Numbered from the stretch's first letter, positions 15,633-24,010 are shown. The stretch: DNA of 37,959 bases from Sphingobacteriales bacterium (GCA_004294495.1 REAS01000064.1:1-37959); one strand, 5' to 3'. Translations and numbers: made by a program. Notes: generated by a model from the sequence alone, not told the origin.

Positions 15633-15865
15633 CTATATTCCAATTTTACGATGTTGTTTTAAATCCCCAGAAAAAGCGATGGTAACAATATCAAATTCGG
15701 CTGTTTTATCTCTGCCTATGTAACAAACTTCTTTCTTATCCTTACTGCGATACAATACAATACCTCCTAAAACGGCAGTGTTTTTCATTTCGGGATTGCC
15801 TAATAACACCCACTCATTAGGATATTTTTTTTTAGTTCTTCAAAACCAATAAAAGTATTGTTCAT
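15633..15865 (-). pseudogene. Frameshifted small gene (slip in an A9 run)
   Basis: On the minus strand ATG 15863-15865 reads MNNTFIGFEELKKN and closes quickly. If one base is added within the A9 run (15825-15833) the frame continues as KKYPNEWVLLGNPEMKNTAV, then GGIVLYRSKDKKEVCYIGRD and on to ...HRKIGI and TAG (15633-15635). The reconstructed protein has about 77 residues, with a natural stop. I recall similar 'YPxEWVLLGNP' proteins in Bacteroidota without a firm function. The slip could be a real mutation, phase variation, a programmed shift or a sequencing error. Confidence 0.6.
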
Positions 15866-16032
15866 TATCTCTAAGTGTTAGATTGTAAATTTACTTAAAA
15901 TTACTTGTATTGCAATTTAACTGTCCAGCTCTAATTTTATTTTTCTCCAAATAAAATCCCGCATAATTATTATTTAAACTTATTTTAGCAACAATTGTTA
16001 AAATGCTATATCACAAGCTCGAAAAAATAAAT

Positions 16033-17226
16033 ATGCAGTCCAATAATCAAATACAAGTTTTATTAAACGATACAAGCATCGCCGAAAGGCATAAAAATAT
16101 TGCGCAAAAAGTTTTAGATAATCAACGTATTAGTTTTGATGAAGGTGTTTATTTGTACCAACACGCAAATTTGCCGTATTTAGGGGTGCTTGCAAATCAT
16201 ATCCGCGTAAAGCGACACGGTAACAACACATATTTTAATAAAAATTTTCATATAGAACCTACCAATTTATGTGTTTACGATTGTAAATTTTGCTCTTACT
16301 CTAGGCTTATCAAACAAAAAGCCGAAGGTTGGGAATATACAATGGAAGAAATGTTGGATATGGTTAAAGCTTATGACCAACAACCTGTTACCGAGGTACA
16401 TATTGTGGGCGGTGTTTTGCCGCAATACGATATGGAATTTTATATGAACTTGTTTACAGCCATTAAATCTCACCGGCCAAATTTACACGTAAAGGCTTTA
16501 ACACCAGTAGAATATAATTATATTTTTAAGAAAGCAAAAATTGATTATGCTACGGGTATGCGGATGATGAAGGAAGCTGGTTTAGACTCGATGCCGGGTG
16601 GTGGTGCCGAAATTTTTCATCCCGAAATTAGGGAACAAATTGCTAAAGATAAATGTACTGGCGAGCAGTGGCTACAAATTCATAAAGAGTGGCATAAATT
16701 GGGTATGCGCTCTAACGCAACTATGCTGTACGGCCATATTGAAAGTTTTGAACATCGAGTTGATCATTTAGAAAAGTTGCGTGTGTTGCAAGACGAAACA
16801 AAAGGTTTTCAGGCTTTTATTCCGCTAAAATTTAGAAACCAAGACAACCAAATGTCGCATATTGAAGAATCTACAGTAGTAGAAGATTTAAGAAATTATG
16901 CCATTTCTAGAATTTATTTAGATAATTTCGACCATATTAAAGCCTATTGGGCCATGATTGGCCGTAGTACTGCACAACTATCGCTTAATTTTGGTGTTGA
17001 TGATATTGATGGTACGCTTGATGATACTACAAAAATTTATAGTATGGCTGGTGCCGAGGAACAACACCCCGCCATGAGTACCAAACAACTGGTTGAATTG
17101 ATAAAAAGCGTGGGTAAAAAACCTTTAGAGCGAGATACTTTGTACAACATAATTACTGATTACGAGCATTTTGAGTTTGCCGATGCCCCAAAACCTAGCT
17201 ATTACGCCTTACCTGTTTTAAATTAA
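16033..17226 (+). CDS. mqnE: Aminofutalosine synthase (menaquinone biosynthesis)
   Basis: A 397-residue radical SAM enzyme of the futalosine pathway; MqnE joins 3-(1-carboxyvinyloxy)benzoate to SAM to give aminofutalosine. The cluster motif is C-x3-C-x2-C in CVYDCKFCSYSR (Cys80, 84, 87). VKALTPVEYNYIFKKAK and LDSMPGGGAEIFHPEIREQI favour MqnE over its relative MqnC, whose equivalent motif usually runs PGGGAEIL. ATG 16033 gives the usual N-terminus; an ATG ten codons earlier (16003) is possible. A phosphatase-like gene follows after 3 bp. mqnA is 2.4 kb downstream in another unit. Confidence 0.9.
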   Translation: MQSNNQIQVLLNDTSIAERHKNIAQKVLDNQRISFDEGVYLYQHANLPYLGVLANHIRVKRHGNNTYFNKNFHIEPTNLCVYDCKFCSYSRLIKQKAEGWEYTMEEMLDMVKAYDQQPVTEVHIVGGVLPQYDMEFYMNLFTAIKSHRPNLHVKALTPVEYNYIFKKAKIDYATGMRMMKEAGLDSMPGGGAEIFHPEIREQIAKDKCTGEQWLQIHKEWHKLGMRSNATMLYGHIESFEHRVDHLEKLRVLQDETKGFQAFIPLKFRNQDNQMSHIEESTVVEDLRNYAISRIYLDNFDHIKAYWAMIGRSTAQLSLNFGVDDIDGTLDDTTKIYSMAGAEEQHPAMSTKQLVELIKSVGKKPLERDTLYNIITDYEHFEFADAPKPSYYALPVLN

Positions 17227-17229
17227 AAT

Positions 17230-17862
17230 ATGAGTATTATTAAAAAATTTTACATTATGCGCCACGGCGAAACCGACTTAAATAAGAACGGTATTGTACA
17301 AGGTAGAGGCATTAATTCGGATTTAAACGCGACGGGTATTGCCCAAGGCAAAGCATTTTTTGAGATGTATAAAAATGTTGCTTTCGATAAAATTTATACC
17401 TCTACCCTAAAACGCACCCACCAAACGGTTGCCCAATTTATTGATAAAGGCATTGCTTGGGAACAATTAGAAGGTTTAGATGAGCTTGCTTGGGGAATTT
17501 ACGAAGGGCAAAAAAGCACCCCCGAATTACGTGAAGCCTTTAGAACATTAATAGAAAACTGGAACCAAGGTAATTTTGATGTTAAAACTGATGGCGGCGA
17601 AAGCCCTAATGAGGTTTTTGTAAGGCAGGTTAAAGCTGTAAAATATATTTTACCCAAACCAAACGAAGAAACTGTTTTAATATGTATGCATGGCAGGGCA
17701 ATGCGCTTGTTATTGTGTTTGTTGTTTGAAAAACCATTGTCGTTTATGGACGATTATCCGCACCAAAACACATCGCTATATGTTTTAAATTACGATGGTG
17801 AAAACTTTGAAATGGAAGATTTTAATAGTTTGGAGCATCTTACGGTATCTAAAAATATATAA
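17230..17862 (+). CDS. Histidine phosphatase family protein (phosphoglycerate-mutase-like)
   Basis: A 210-residue member of the branch-1 histidine phosphatases. The phosphorylated His is in IMRHGETDLN (RHG at about residues 11-13), with the second catalytic His in CMHGRAMRLLLC (about His153) and an Arg in STLKRTHQT and Glu in DELAWGIYEG. Substrate cannot be told from sequence. It is only 3 bp behind mqnE, so it is in the same operon, which makes a role linked to menaquinone synthesis or nucleotide by-products possible but unproven. Confidence 0.85.
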   Translation: MSIIKKFYIMRHGETDLNKNGIVQGRGINSDLNATGIAQGKAFFEMYKNVAFDKIYTSTLKRTHQTVAQFIDKGIAWEQLEGLDELAWGIYEGQKSTPELREAFRTLIENWNQGNFDVKTDGGESPNEVFVRQVKAVKYILPKPNEETVLICMHGRAMRLLLCLLFEKPLSFMDDYPHQNTSLYVLNYDGENFEMEDFNSLEHLTVSKNI

Positions 17863-17882
17863 AATAACTTTAACAAATAGCT

Positions 17883-17890
17883 TACATTTG
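17883..17890 (+). promoter_or_regulatory. -7 promoter box (TACATTTG) for vapBC
   Basis: TACATTTG matches TAnnTTTG and ends 24 nt before the vapB ATG. It lies in the 52-bp gap after the phosphatase gene, which suggests that vapBC has its own promoter. Confidence 0.5.
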
Positions 17891-17914
17891 ATTATGCATC
17901 TTAATTAAAAATTT

Positions 17915-18148
17915 ATGTTAAAAACTATTGTAACCCCTCAGCAAAATAATATTAATTTGGCTATACCTAACAATTATATAGGTAGGGAAATAGAGGTTTT
18001 GGTTTATGCTAAAGATGAGTTAGAAGAACAAAAATTAAGACCTAAAAAAACTATGGCTGATTTTTGCGGTGTACTTTTAGATAATGATTATCAATCGTTA
18101 AAATTACATACTCAACAATCTAGAGAAGAATGGAACAGGGTTATTTAA
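17915..18148 (+). CDS. vapB: VapB-like antitoxin
   Basis: A 77-residue protein: an N-terminal strand region (MLKTIVTPQQNNINLAIPNNYIGREIEVLVYAKDE), typical of small Bacteroidota antitoxins that precede PIN toxins, and a C-terminal helix for toxin binding (HTQQSREEWNRVI). It overlaps the vapC start by 19 bp, so translation is coupled. It should inhibit VapC and repress the operon. Confidence 0.75.
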   Translation: MLKTIVTPQQNNINLAIPNNYIGREIEVLVYAKDELEEQKLRPKKTMADFCGVLLDNDYQSLKLHTQQSREEWNRVI

Positions 18149-18468
18149 TTGATACCAACGTAATTATAGATAATTTCGGAAATAAGCTTTCGACAAATGC
18201 TAAAACTTTGTTGTTTTCAATAGAATTAACAGTATCTGCTGTTACCAAGATTGAGGTTTTAGGATGGATAAATGCTAGCAATGAGCAATTAAAGCCTCTA
18301 TATGAGTTTATGGAAATTGCAAATGTATTGCCATTAAATGAAGTTGTAATCAATCAAACAATTGCTTTAAGACAAACAAAAAAAATTGCATTAGGAGATG
18401 CGTTAATTGCTGCTACAGCACTTGTTTACAATCTGATTTTAATTTCTCGTAACATATCTGATTTTTAA
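18130..18468 (+). CDS. vapC: VapC-like PIN-domain toxin, shortened by a nonsense codon
   Basis: A 112-residue PIN-domain ribonuclease. The acidic metal ligands are visible: Asp8 in YLIDTNVIIDNF, Glu42 in VSAVTKIEVLGW, Asp90 in ALGDALIAATAL and Asp111 in RNISDF. The frame stops with TAA (18466-18468) right after SDF. Beyond that codon the same frame reads NIYGLKVINPHAL to the next stop (18508-18510), the normal end of PIN toxins (DFKNIxGLxVINP). A single change of AAA to TAA explains this. The catalytic residues remain, but the last strand of the fold is lost, so activity may be reduced or absent. Confidence 0.8.
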   Translation: MEQGYLIDTNVIIDNFGNKLSTNAKTLLFSIELTVSAVTKIEVLGWINASNEQLKPLYEFMEIANVLPLNEVVINQTIALRQTKKIALGDALIAATALVYNLILISRNISDF

Positions 18469-18598
18469 AATATTTATGGGTTGAAAGTAATTAATCCGCA
18501 TGCTCTTTAATATTCTATAATAATAAAGAGTTAGGGTTGATATTTAAGCTTTTAATTAAATCATAAATACTTAAATTTAAAGTTCAATAGTTCTACAA

Positions 18599-19552
18599 CT
18601 AACCCTTAGTTCCTCTTTCTAACCTATCGTTCATTGTTTTCCCTAAGCCTATTTCGGGTAGTTTTTCGGCAATAAGTACATCTAAACCCAATTTATCTAA
18701 ACGGTGTAAAGTGGCATAAAGGTTACTTGCGGCTTCGGTTAAATTGCCACCTATCGATAATATTTCTTGATGTTGTATTTCTATAAAAAGCTGTGTTTTT
18801 GTAAAAAGTAATAAACCAACTTTTAAATTTGGGTATTTTAAAATTTCATCATTAATATTATCACAAACAATTAATTTGGTGCGTGGCGCATAATGTTTAG
18901 TGAGCATACCGGGTGCATTTGGGCTTGTATCGTTATGAGTTTGAGTAGAAATTTTACCAATTACGGCTTCCAAGTTTTCTAAAGCTATTGCACCAAAACG
19001 GTAAACAATAGGCTGGCCGTTTTTAAAACCAATAATGGTAGATTCTACGCCGCTTTCGCAAACTCCACCATCTAAAATAAGTGGGCAATTGTTTTTAAAA
19101 CTTTCTAAAACATGTGCAGCACAAGTTGGGCTTAACTGCCCAAAAAGGTTGGCACTTGGGGCTGCTAAAGGGAAATCTAATTGGTTTAATAAATCTAAAG
19201 CAATTGGGTGATTGGGCATTCGTACAGCAACCGTGTTTTTGCCTCCAGTTATTAGTAAAGGTATATTTGGGTGTTTATCTAAAACCAAAGTAAGTGGGCC
19301 AGGCCAAAAAGCATTTGCTAGTTTATAGGCAGTATCGGGTATATTTATGGCTATTTCGTTTAGCTTTTGCAGCGATGAAATATGTACAATTAATGGGTTA
19401 TAAAATGGACGATGCTTGGTTTCAAAAATACTTTTTATGGCCGTTTCACTATAAATATTCCCTGCCAAACCATATACAGTTTCGGTTGGTATAGCAACTA
19501 TACCATTGGTATTTAGCACATTAATTGCATCGGATATGTGGTGGGTTATCAA
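18599..19552 (-). CDS. sua5: L-threonylcarbamoyladenylate synthase, Sua5 type
   Basis: A 317-residue Sua5/YrdC/YwlC protein, which makes threonylcarbamoyl-AMP for the t6A37 modification of ANN-decoding tRNAs. The YrdC domain covers about residues 1-200 (IPTETVYGLAGN, KHRPFYNPLIVHI, SAPSANLFGQLSPT), and the smaller Sua5 domain about 230-317 follows a GMLTKHYAPRTKL linker, the motif that closes the active site. The start is TTG; no ATG is in frame. Its promoter faces that of mqnA. Confidence 0.93.
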   Translation of the reverse strand: MITHHISDAINVLNTNGIVAIPTETVYGLAGNIYSETAIKSIFETKHRPFYNPLIVHISSLQKLNEIAINIPDTAYKLANAFWPGPLTLVLDKHPNIPLLITGGKNTVAVRMPNHPIALDLLNQLDFPLAAPSANLFGQLSPTCAAHVLESFKNNCPLILDGGVCESGVESTIIGFKNGQPIVYRFGAIALENLEAVIGKISTQTHNDTSPNAPGMLTKHYAPRTKLIVCDNINDEILKYPNLKVGLLLFTKTQLFIEIQHQEILSIGGNLTEAASNLYATLHRLDKLGLDVLIAEKLPEIGLGKTMNDRLERGTKG

Positions 19553-19575
19553 TTTTGATTCAGAATTAAAAAAAT

Positions 19576-19643
19576 CAAATTTACAAAATTGATGTTACAA
19601 TATATGGTGTGTTAATATTTAAAGCAAAAATGACTTAAATTTG
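19576..19643. promoter_or_regulatory. Divergent promoters of sua5 and mqnA
   Basis: Two TAAATTTG boxes: one on the minus strand at 19576-19583 (26 nt from the sua5 TTG) and one on the plus strand at 19636-19643 (16 nt from the mqnA ATG). Both fit TAnnTTTG. No operator is obvious between them. Confidence 0.5.
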
Positions 19644-19659
19644 CACAACAAAATTTAAT

Positions 19660-20397
19660 ATGATTAAAATTTCGGCAGTAAGCTACACCAATACACTTCC
19701 TTTTATTTATGGGTTAAAACACTCGGATATTAAAAAAGAAATAAATTTAAGTTTAGATGTGCCTGCAGTTTGCGCCCAAAAACTAATTAATAACGAGGTG
19801 GATTTAGGATTAATACCCGTTGCTGCAATTGCCAGTTTGCCACAATCGTTTATAGTTTCTAATTACTGTATTGGTGCAAACGGAGCTGTAAATTCGGTTT
19901 TTATTTTTAGCAATTGCCCTGTTGGGGATATTGAGTTTTTACAACTCGATGAACAATCTAAAACATCAAACCAATTGGCTTTAATATTGTTAAAAAATTA
20001 TTGGAAAATTAATCCCAAATTAATTCTAAAAGCAGGCGATTACGGAAAATCGGCGCAAGCCAAAACCGCATTTGTACAAATTGGCGACCGAACATTTGGC
20101 CAACAAAACCACTTTGCTTACAGCTACGATTTAGCCGCCGAATGGAAAAATTTTACTGGTTTACCCTTTGTTTTTGCAGCTTGGGTAAGTAATAAAAAAT
20201 TAGACGCTTCCTTTATTGATAAATTAGATATTGCCTTTAAATTTGGTTTACAAAATAGAGCAGAAATACTTAAACAAATACCAACTATATTCAATTTTGA
20301 TATTGAAGATTATTTGTATCATAAAATTGATTACCAATTAGATGATTTAAAAATGGAGGCGCTACATCTTTTTAATAAATTAATAAAAAGTTTGTAA
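19660..20397 (+). CDS. mqnA: Chorismate dehydratase (menaquinone biosynthesis)
   Basis: A 245-residue MqnA, the first enzyme of the futalosine pathway (chorismate to 3-[(1-carboxyvinyl)oxy]benzoate). It has a periplasmic-binding-protein-like fold without signal peptide. Motifs: VSYTNTLPFIYGL at the N-terminus, NNEVDLGLIPVAAI, SNYCIGANGAVNSVFIFS, and GLPFVFAAWVSNK. Length is slightly short (usually 240-285) but complete. It provides the substrate that MqnE consumes. It starts 16 nt after its promoter box. Confidence 0.9.
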   Translation: MIKISAVSYTNTLPFIYGLKHSDIKKEINLSLDVPAVCAQKLINNEVDLGLIPVAAIASLPQSFIVSNYCIGANGAVNSVFIFSNCPVGDIEFLQLDEQSKTSNQLALILLKNYWKINPKLILKAGDYGKSAQAKTAFVQIGDRTFGQQNHFAYSYDLAAEWKNFTGLPFVFAAWVSNKKLDASFIDKLDIAFKFGLQNRAEILKQIPTIFNFDIEDYLYHKIDYQLDDLKMEALHLFNKLIKSL

Positions 20398-20421
20398 AAA
20401 AAACCTTTATAGAAATCGAAA

Positions 20422-20429
20422 TACATTTG
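20422..20429 (+). promoter_or_regulatory. -7 promoter box (TACATTTG) for the YceH-family gene
   Basis: TACATTTG ends 15 nt before the ATG at 20445 and lies in the 47-bp gap after mqnA. Confidence 0.45.
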
Positions 20430-20444
20430 AAAAAAAAATAAAAT

Positions 20445-21083
20445 ATGATTATCCCAATACTAAACTTAACCGAAACCCGCATATTGGGTGCATTAATGGA
20501 AAAATGCAAAACCACTCCCGACTATTACCCAATGACAATCAACAGTTTAACGGCTGCCTGTAATCAAAAATCGGCCCGAAAACCCGTAGTTCAGTTTAAT
20601 GATAACGAAGTTATTAACGCTTTAGATACCTTAAAAAGAAAGGGCTTAATATCTACCGCAACTGGTGGCAGCAGTCGTAGCACAAAATATAAACACAACT
20701 TTGCTATAGTTTTTGAGGTTGTACCTGCACAAATTGCTATAATTTGCCTGCTTTTGTTGCGGGGACCACAAACACCCGGCGAGTTAAACACAAATTCGGG
20801 AAGGCTGTACGAGTTTGAGTCGTTAGATGAAGTTAACCAAGTTTTAGCCCAATTAGCCGAAGGCGAAAATCCATTTATTGTACAAGTGCCCCGTAAAGCT
20901 GGCCAAAAAGAAGTTCGCTTTACCCATCTTTTTAACGGTATGCCCGATTTTACTTTACCCGATTTTACCGACGACGCCGAGCCTAAAAACAATGGTTTAG
21001 AAAACAGAGTTATAGTTTTAGAACAACAAATGGCGGATTTAAAAACAGCTTTTGATAGCTTGGTTCAAGAATTAAAAGGGTAA
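20445..21083 (+). CDS. YceH family protein (DUF480)
   Basis: A 212-residue DUF480 protein. Typical stretches are LTETRILGALMEKCKTTPDYYPMTINSL, NQKSARKPVVQ, LRGPQTPGELNTNSGRLYEFESL and a C-terminal coiled coil (ENRVIVLEQQMADLKTAFDSL). The family folds as two winged helices, so nucleic-acid binding is often proposed, but no function is proven. It appears monocistronic, with its own promoter box. Confidence 0.9.
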   Translation: MIIPILNLTETRILGALMEKCKTTPDYYPMTINSLTAACNQKSARKPVVQFNDNEVINALDTLKRKGLISTATGGSSRSTKYKHNFAIVFEVVPAQIAIICLLLLRGPQTPGELNTNSGRLYEFESLDEVNQVLAQLAEGENPFIVQVPRKAGQKEVRFTHLFNGMPDFTLPDFTDDAEPKNNGLENRVIVLEQQMADLKTAFDSLVQELKG

Positions 21084-21189
21084 ATTTGCTTTTCAATTTC
21101 TGCGAAGCAAAAGATATCAAAACATACATCATACGAATCATTTAATCCTATAAATCATAGTTCCAGACAATAAAAAATCATAGTTTAAA

Positions 21190-23388
21190 ATGCAAAAAAC
21201 AATATTTATTATAACCCCGCCATTTACGCAATTAAACACGCCTTACCCGGCAAGTGCGTACATAAAAGGGTTTTTAAACACCATAAATATTGATGCTTAC
21301 CAAGCCGATTTAGGAATTGAAGTAATTTTAAAGCTATTTTGTAAAACTGGCTTAACCGACTTATTTACTCAAGTTAAAACTTCCAAAAAACCTTTAAGCG
21401 AACACGCCCAGCGCATTGTAGCCTTAAAAAACAGTTATATAAACACCATTGATGCCGTAATTTTATTCTTACAAGGAAAAAACCCAACATTGTCTCTTCA
21501 AATTTGCCAAGATAATTTTTTGCCACAAGCAGCTAGGTTTGCGCAAGTAGACGAACTTGATTGGGCTTTTGGGGCAATGGGTACGCAAGATAAAGCCAAA
21601 CATTTAGCCACGCTTTACCTCGAAGATATATCGGATTTAATTGTAGAATGTGTTGACCCTCATTTTGGCTTTAGCCGATATGCCGAACGCTTAGGTCGGT
21701 CGGCAAATAGTTTTGATGAGCTGTACGAAGCACTAAATCAAGAATTTACATATATTGATAAATTATTGATAGCGGTATTAGAAGAGCGTATAGCACAAAT
21801 AAATCCTAAAATAGTAGCATTATCTGTACCTTTTCCAGGGAATTTATACGCCGCATTTCGCATTGGGCAATGGCTAAAAATTCACTATCCCCAAATTAAA
21901 ATTGCCATGGGTGGTGGTTTTGCAAATACCGAATTACGGTCGGTATCGGATGCTAGAGTGTTCGAATTCTTTGATTTTATAACCCTTGATGATGGCGAAG
22001 CACCCATAGAAAACTTGATAGGTTTTGTAGAAGATAAATTACCAATTACCAACCTTAAACGCACTTTTATGTTATTAAACGGTGTGGTAACTTATTTTGA
22101 TAACAGCAGTTGTAAAGAATACAAACAGTTTGAAGTTGGCACACCCGATTATAGCGATTTGAAGCTTGACAAATACATATCTGTTATAGAAATTGCAAAC
22201 CCTATGCACCGTTTATGGAGCGATGGCCGATGGAATAAATTAACCATGGCACATGGCTGTTATTGGGGAAAATGCACCTTTTGTGACATTTCGTTAGATT
22301 ATATAAAAAATTATCAACCCCTAACCGCCAGTTTGTTGTGCGATAGAATGGAAGAATTAATTGCCCAAACCGGGCAAAACGGTTTTCATTTTGTTGACGA
22401 AGCCGCCCCGCCAGCCTTAATGCGAGACTTGGCTATCGAAATTATAAGTCGTAATTTAACCGTAACCTGGTGGACAAACATACGGTTCGAGAAAAGCTTT
22501 ACAAAAGACCTTTGTTTGCTTTTAAAAGCAGCCGGATGTGTAGCCACTAGTGGCGGATTAGAAGTAGCCAGCGATAGGCTTTTAGAACTTATACAAAAAG
22601 GTGTTACCGTAGCCCAAGTTGCCCAAGTTACCCAAAATTTTACCCAAGCTGGCATAATGGTTCACGCTTATTTAATGTACGGTTTCCCAACCCAAACCGC
22701 ACAAGAAACCATTGATTCGTTAGAAATGGTACGGCAAATGTTTAGTTTAGGTATTTTACAATCTGCCTTTTGGCATCAATTTGCCATGACAGCACATAGC
22801 CCCGTAGGCTTATTTCCCGATGAGTTTAACGTAAAAAAAGAAACCGAAACCATAGGCACTTTTGCCAATAACGATTTGGTACATATTGATAAAATAGGAA
22901 CAAACCACGAGTTGTTTAGTTATGGTTTAAAAAAATCGTTATATAACTTTATGCATAGCCAGTGTTTAGATTATCCGCTACAAAACTGGTTCGATTTTAA
23001 AGTACCCAAAACAAAAATAGATTCTAATTTTATTAAAAATGCGCTTAACGCGGATGACTTTTCGGCGGTTAAACCTAGTGCAAAAATAGTTTGGTTAGGA
23101 AACCAGCCCGAAATTAGCACTTTTACCAAAGCAAAAAAAGGGCAACAATGGCAAATGGCCAATCTAACTTTTTATGCAAACACCAACACAAAAGAAATAA
23201 CATTTAATCAAACTGAAGGCGAGTGGCTGCTAGAAATATTACCAACTTTAAGTCCTAACATTAAAAATATTTGCACTTGGCAACAATTAAAATCCAATTT
23301 CGAGGAATTTACAGGGCAAGATTTTGAACCATTTTGGTACAGCAAACCGGTTAAAAGCTTGAAATACTTCGGCTTAATAACATTGTAA
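21190..23388 (+). CDS. Large B12-binding radical SAM protein
   Basis: A 732-residue protein. The N-terminal 330 residues include a cobalamin-binding-like domain (about 195-275, INPKIVALSVPFPGNLYAAFRIGQWL then IKIAMGGGFANTELR). The radical SAM domain follows, with the cluster cysteines in HGCYWGKCTFCD (Cys357, 362, 365), spaced C-x4-C-x2-C instead of the common C-x3-C-x2-C, then GGLEVASDRLLELIQKGV and HAYLMYGFPTQT. A C-terminal region of about 130 residues (from about 600) has no motif that I know. Such proteins do methylations and other radical reactions; the substrate is unknown. No peptide or pathway gene is adjacent. Confidence 0.85.
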   Translation: MQKTIFIITPPFTQLNTPYPASAYIKGFLNTINIDAYQADLGIEVILKLFCKTGLTDLFTQVKTSKKPLSEHAQRIVALKNSYINTIDAVILFLQGKNPTLSLQICQDNFLPQAARFAQVDELDWAFGAMGTQDKAKHLATLYLEDISDLIVECVDPHFGFSRYAERLGRSANSFDELYEALNQEFTYIDKLLIAVLEERIAQINPKIVALSVPFPGNLYAAFRIGQWLKIHYPQIKIAMGGGFANTELRSVSDARVFEFFDFITLDDGEAPIENLIGFVEDKLPITNLKRTFMLLNGVVTYFDNSSCKEYKQFEVGTPDYSDLKLDKYISVIEIANPMHRLWSDGRWNKLTMAHGCYWGKCTFCDISLDYIKNYQPLTASLLCDRMEELIAQTGQNGFHFVDEAAPPALMRDLAIEIISRNLTVTWWTNIRFEKSFTKDLCLLLKAAGCVATSGGLEVASDRLLELIQKGVTVAQVAQVTQNFTQAGIMVHAYLMYGFPTQTAQETIDSLEMVRQMFSLGILQSAFWHQFAMTAHSPVGLFPDEFNVKKETETIGTFANNDLVHIDKIGTNHELFSYGLKKSLYNFMHSQCLDYPLQNWFDFKVPKTKIDSNFIKNALNADDFSAVKPSAKIVWLGNQPEISTFTKAKKGQQWQMANLTFYANTNTKEITFNQTEGEWLLEILPTLSPNIKNICTWQQLKSNFEEFTGQDFEPFWYSKPVKSLKYFGLITL

Positions 23389-23601
23389 ACTTTCCTTAAA
23401 TTTTATTACATTTGCAAACGGAAAATTAATAAGCATTTCTTTTATTAATTCCCCCCGATTAGTTTTTAAAAGCAGAAATACACCTACGGCTAAGCCGTTA
23501 ATGCCCTCAATTTTCTGTTTTTGTTTTGTAGGTAATAATTATTTTTTACAGGTTAGGCAGCTTGGGTAAACCGAAAAAAAATAGTTTTAAATTTAGAAAT
23601 T
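23383..23601 (+). promoter_or_regulatory. Promoter and long structured leader of the small basic protein gene
   Basis: A TTG (23383-23385) and a TACATTTG box (23407-23414) are 21 nt apart, a good Bacteroidota promoter. The start codon is 188 nt further on. The leader contains ACGGC-TAA-GCCGT (23486-23498) inside a wider pairing of AGCAGAAAT with ATTTTCTG (about 23471-23517). A long folded leader is reminiscent of cold-shock genes; that comparison is inference. Confidence 0.45.
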
Positions 23602-23739
23602 ATGGCAAAGTCGCAAGCTACTTTTATGAAGAAGCAATTAGAAAAAAACAGGCAAAAGAAAAAAGAAGATAAAATGATGCGCAAGCAAGAGCGAGTTTGG
23701 CGAAATAGTATCAACCCCGCCCGAGCGAAGAATTGCTGA
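23602..23739 (+). CDS. Small basic protein, 45 aa
   Basis: The protein starts MAKSQATFMKKQLEKNRQKK and is almost all Lys, Arg, Glu and Gln, then ends NSINPARAKNC. The start strongly resembles a small family of Bacteroidota that begins MAKSQ-x-TFNKKE-KEK and is often encoded next to cold-shock proteins, but the usual conserved C-terminal half is missing here and no cold-shock domain gene follows. A clear terminator (23770-23802) follows 30 bp later. A role in nucleic-acid binding is plausible. Confidence 0.65.
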   Translation: MAKSQATFMKKQLEKNRQKKKEDKMMRKQERVWRNSINPARAKNC

Positions 23740-23769
23740 ATAGTTAAAATTACCGCTTTGAAAATAATT

Positions 23770-23802
23770 GCCTTGTTTTAATTTAAAGCAAGGCTTTTTT
23801 TT
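23770..23802 (+). terminator. Intrinsic terminator after the small basic protein gene
   Basis: GCCTTG (23770-23775) pairs with CAAGGC (23789-23794), helped by TTTTAA/TTTAAA inside the loop, and is followed by eight T residues (23795-23802). This is a textbook rho-independent terminator on the plus strand. Confidence 0.75.
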
Positions 23803-23852
23803 GTGCTATTTGGTTGCTAATTTAACATGCTTTTATTTTTTTATCTGCTTTT

Positions 23853-23986
23853 GCGTTAGGGATTGGAATGGAAATCATTTTTGCTTTGTCCAAACAATTA
23901 ATTTCTGCAAAATTTATGCAAAAATATTGGAATATAAAGCCCGACCCGTGTTGGGGCATTTTAGCGTTTGGGGAAGGGTAACGCCC
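23853..23986 (-). repeat. GGGCGTT...TAACGC repeat, diverged inverted copy
   Basis: Read on the minus strand it starts GGGCGTTACCC, contains GGGTCGGGCTTTATATT and ends CAATCCCTAACGC. It shares the ends and general order with the copies at 8879-9050 and 37274-37382 but differs in the centre. It lies between two terminators in a 311-bp region without genes. Confidence 0.5.
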
Positions 23987-24010
23987 AAATTTTGAAACCT
24001 TTATAAAAAA

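Noticed and set aside
23768-23995. Plus-strand frame of 75 aa between the two terminators
   Set aside because: It starts in the terminator hairpin and runs through an intergenic repeat; no protein-like features.
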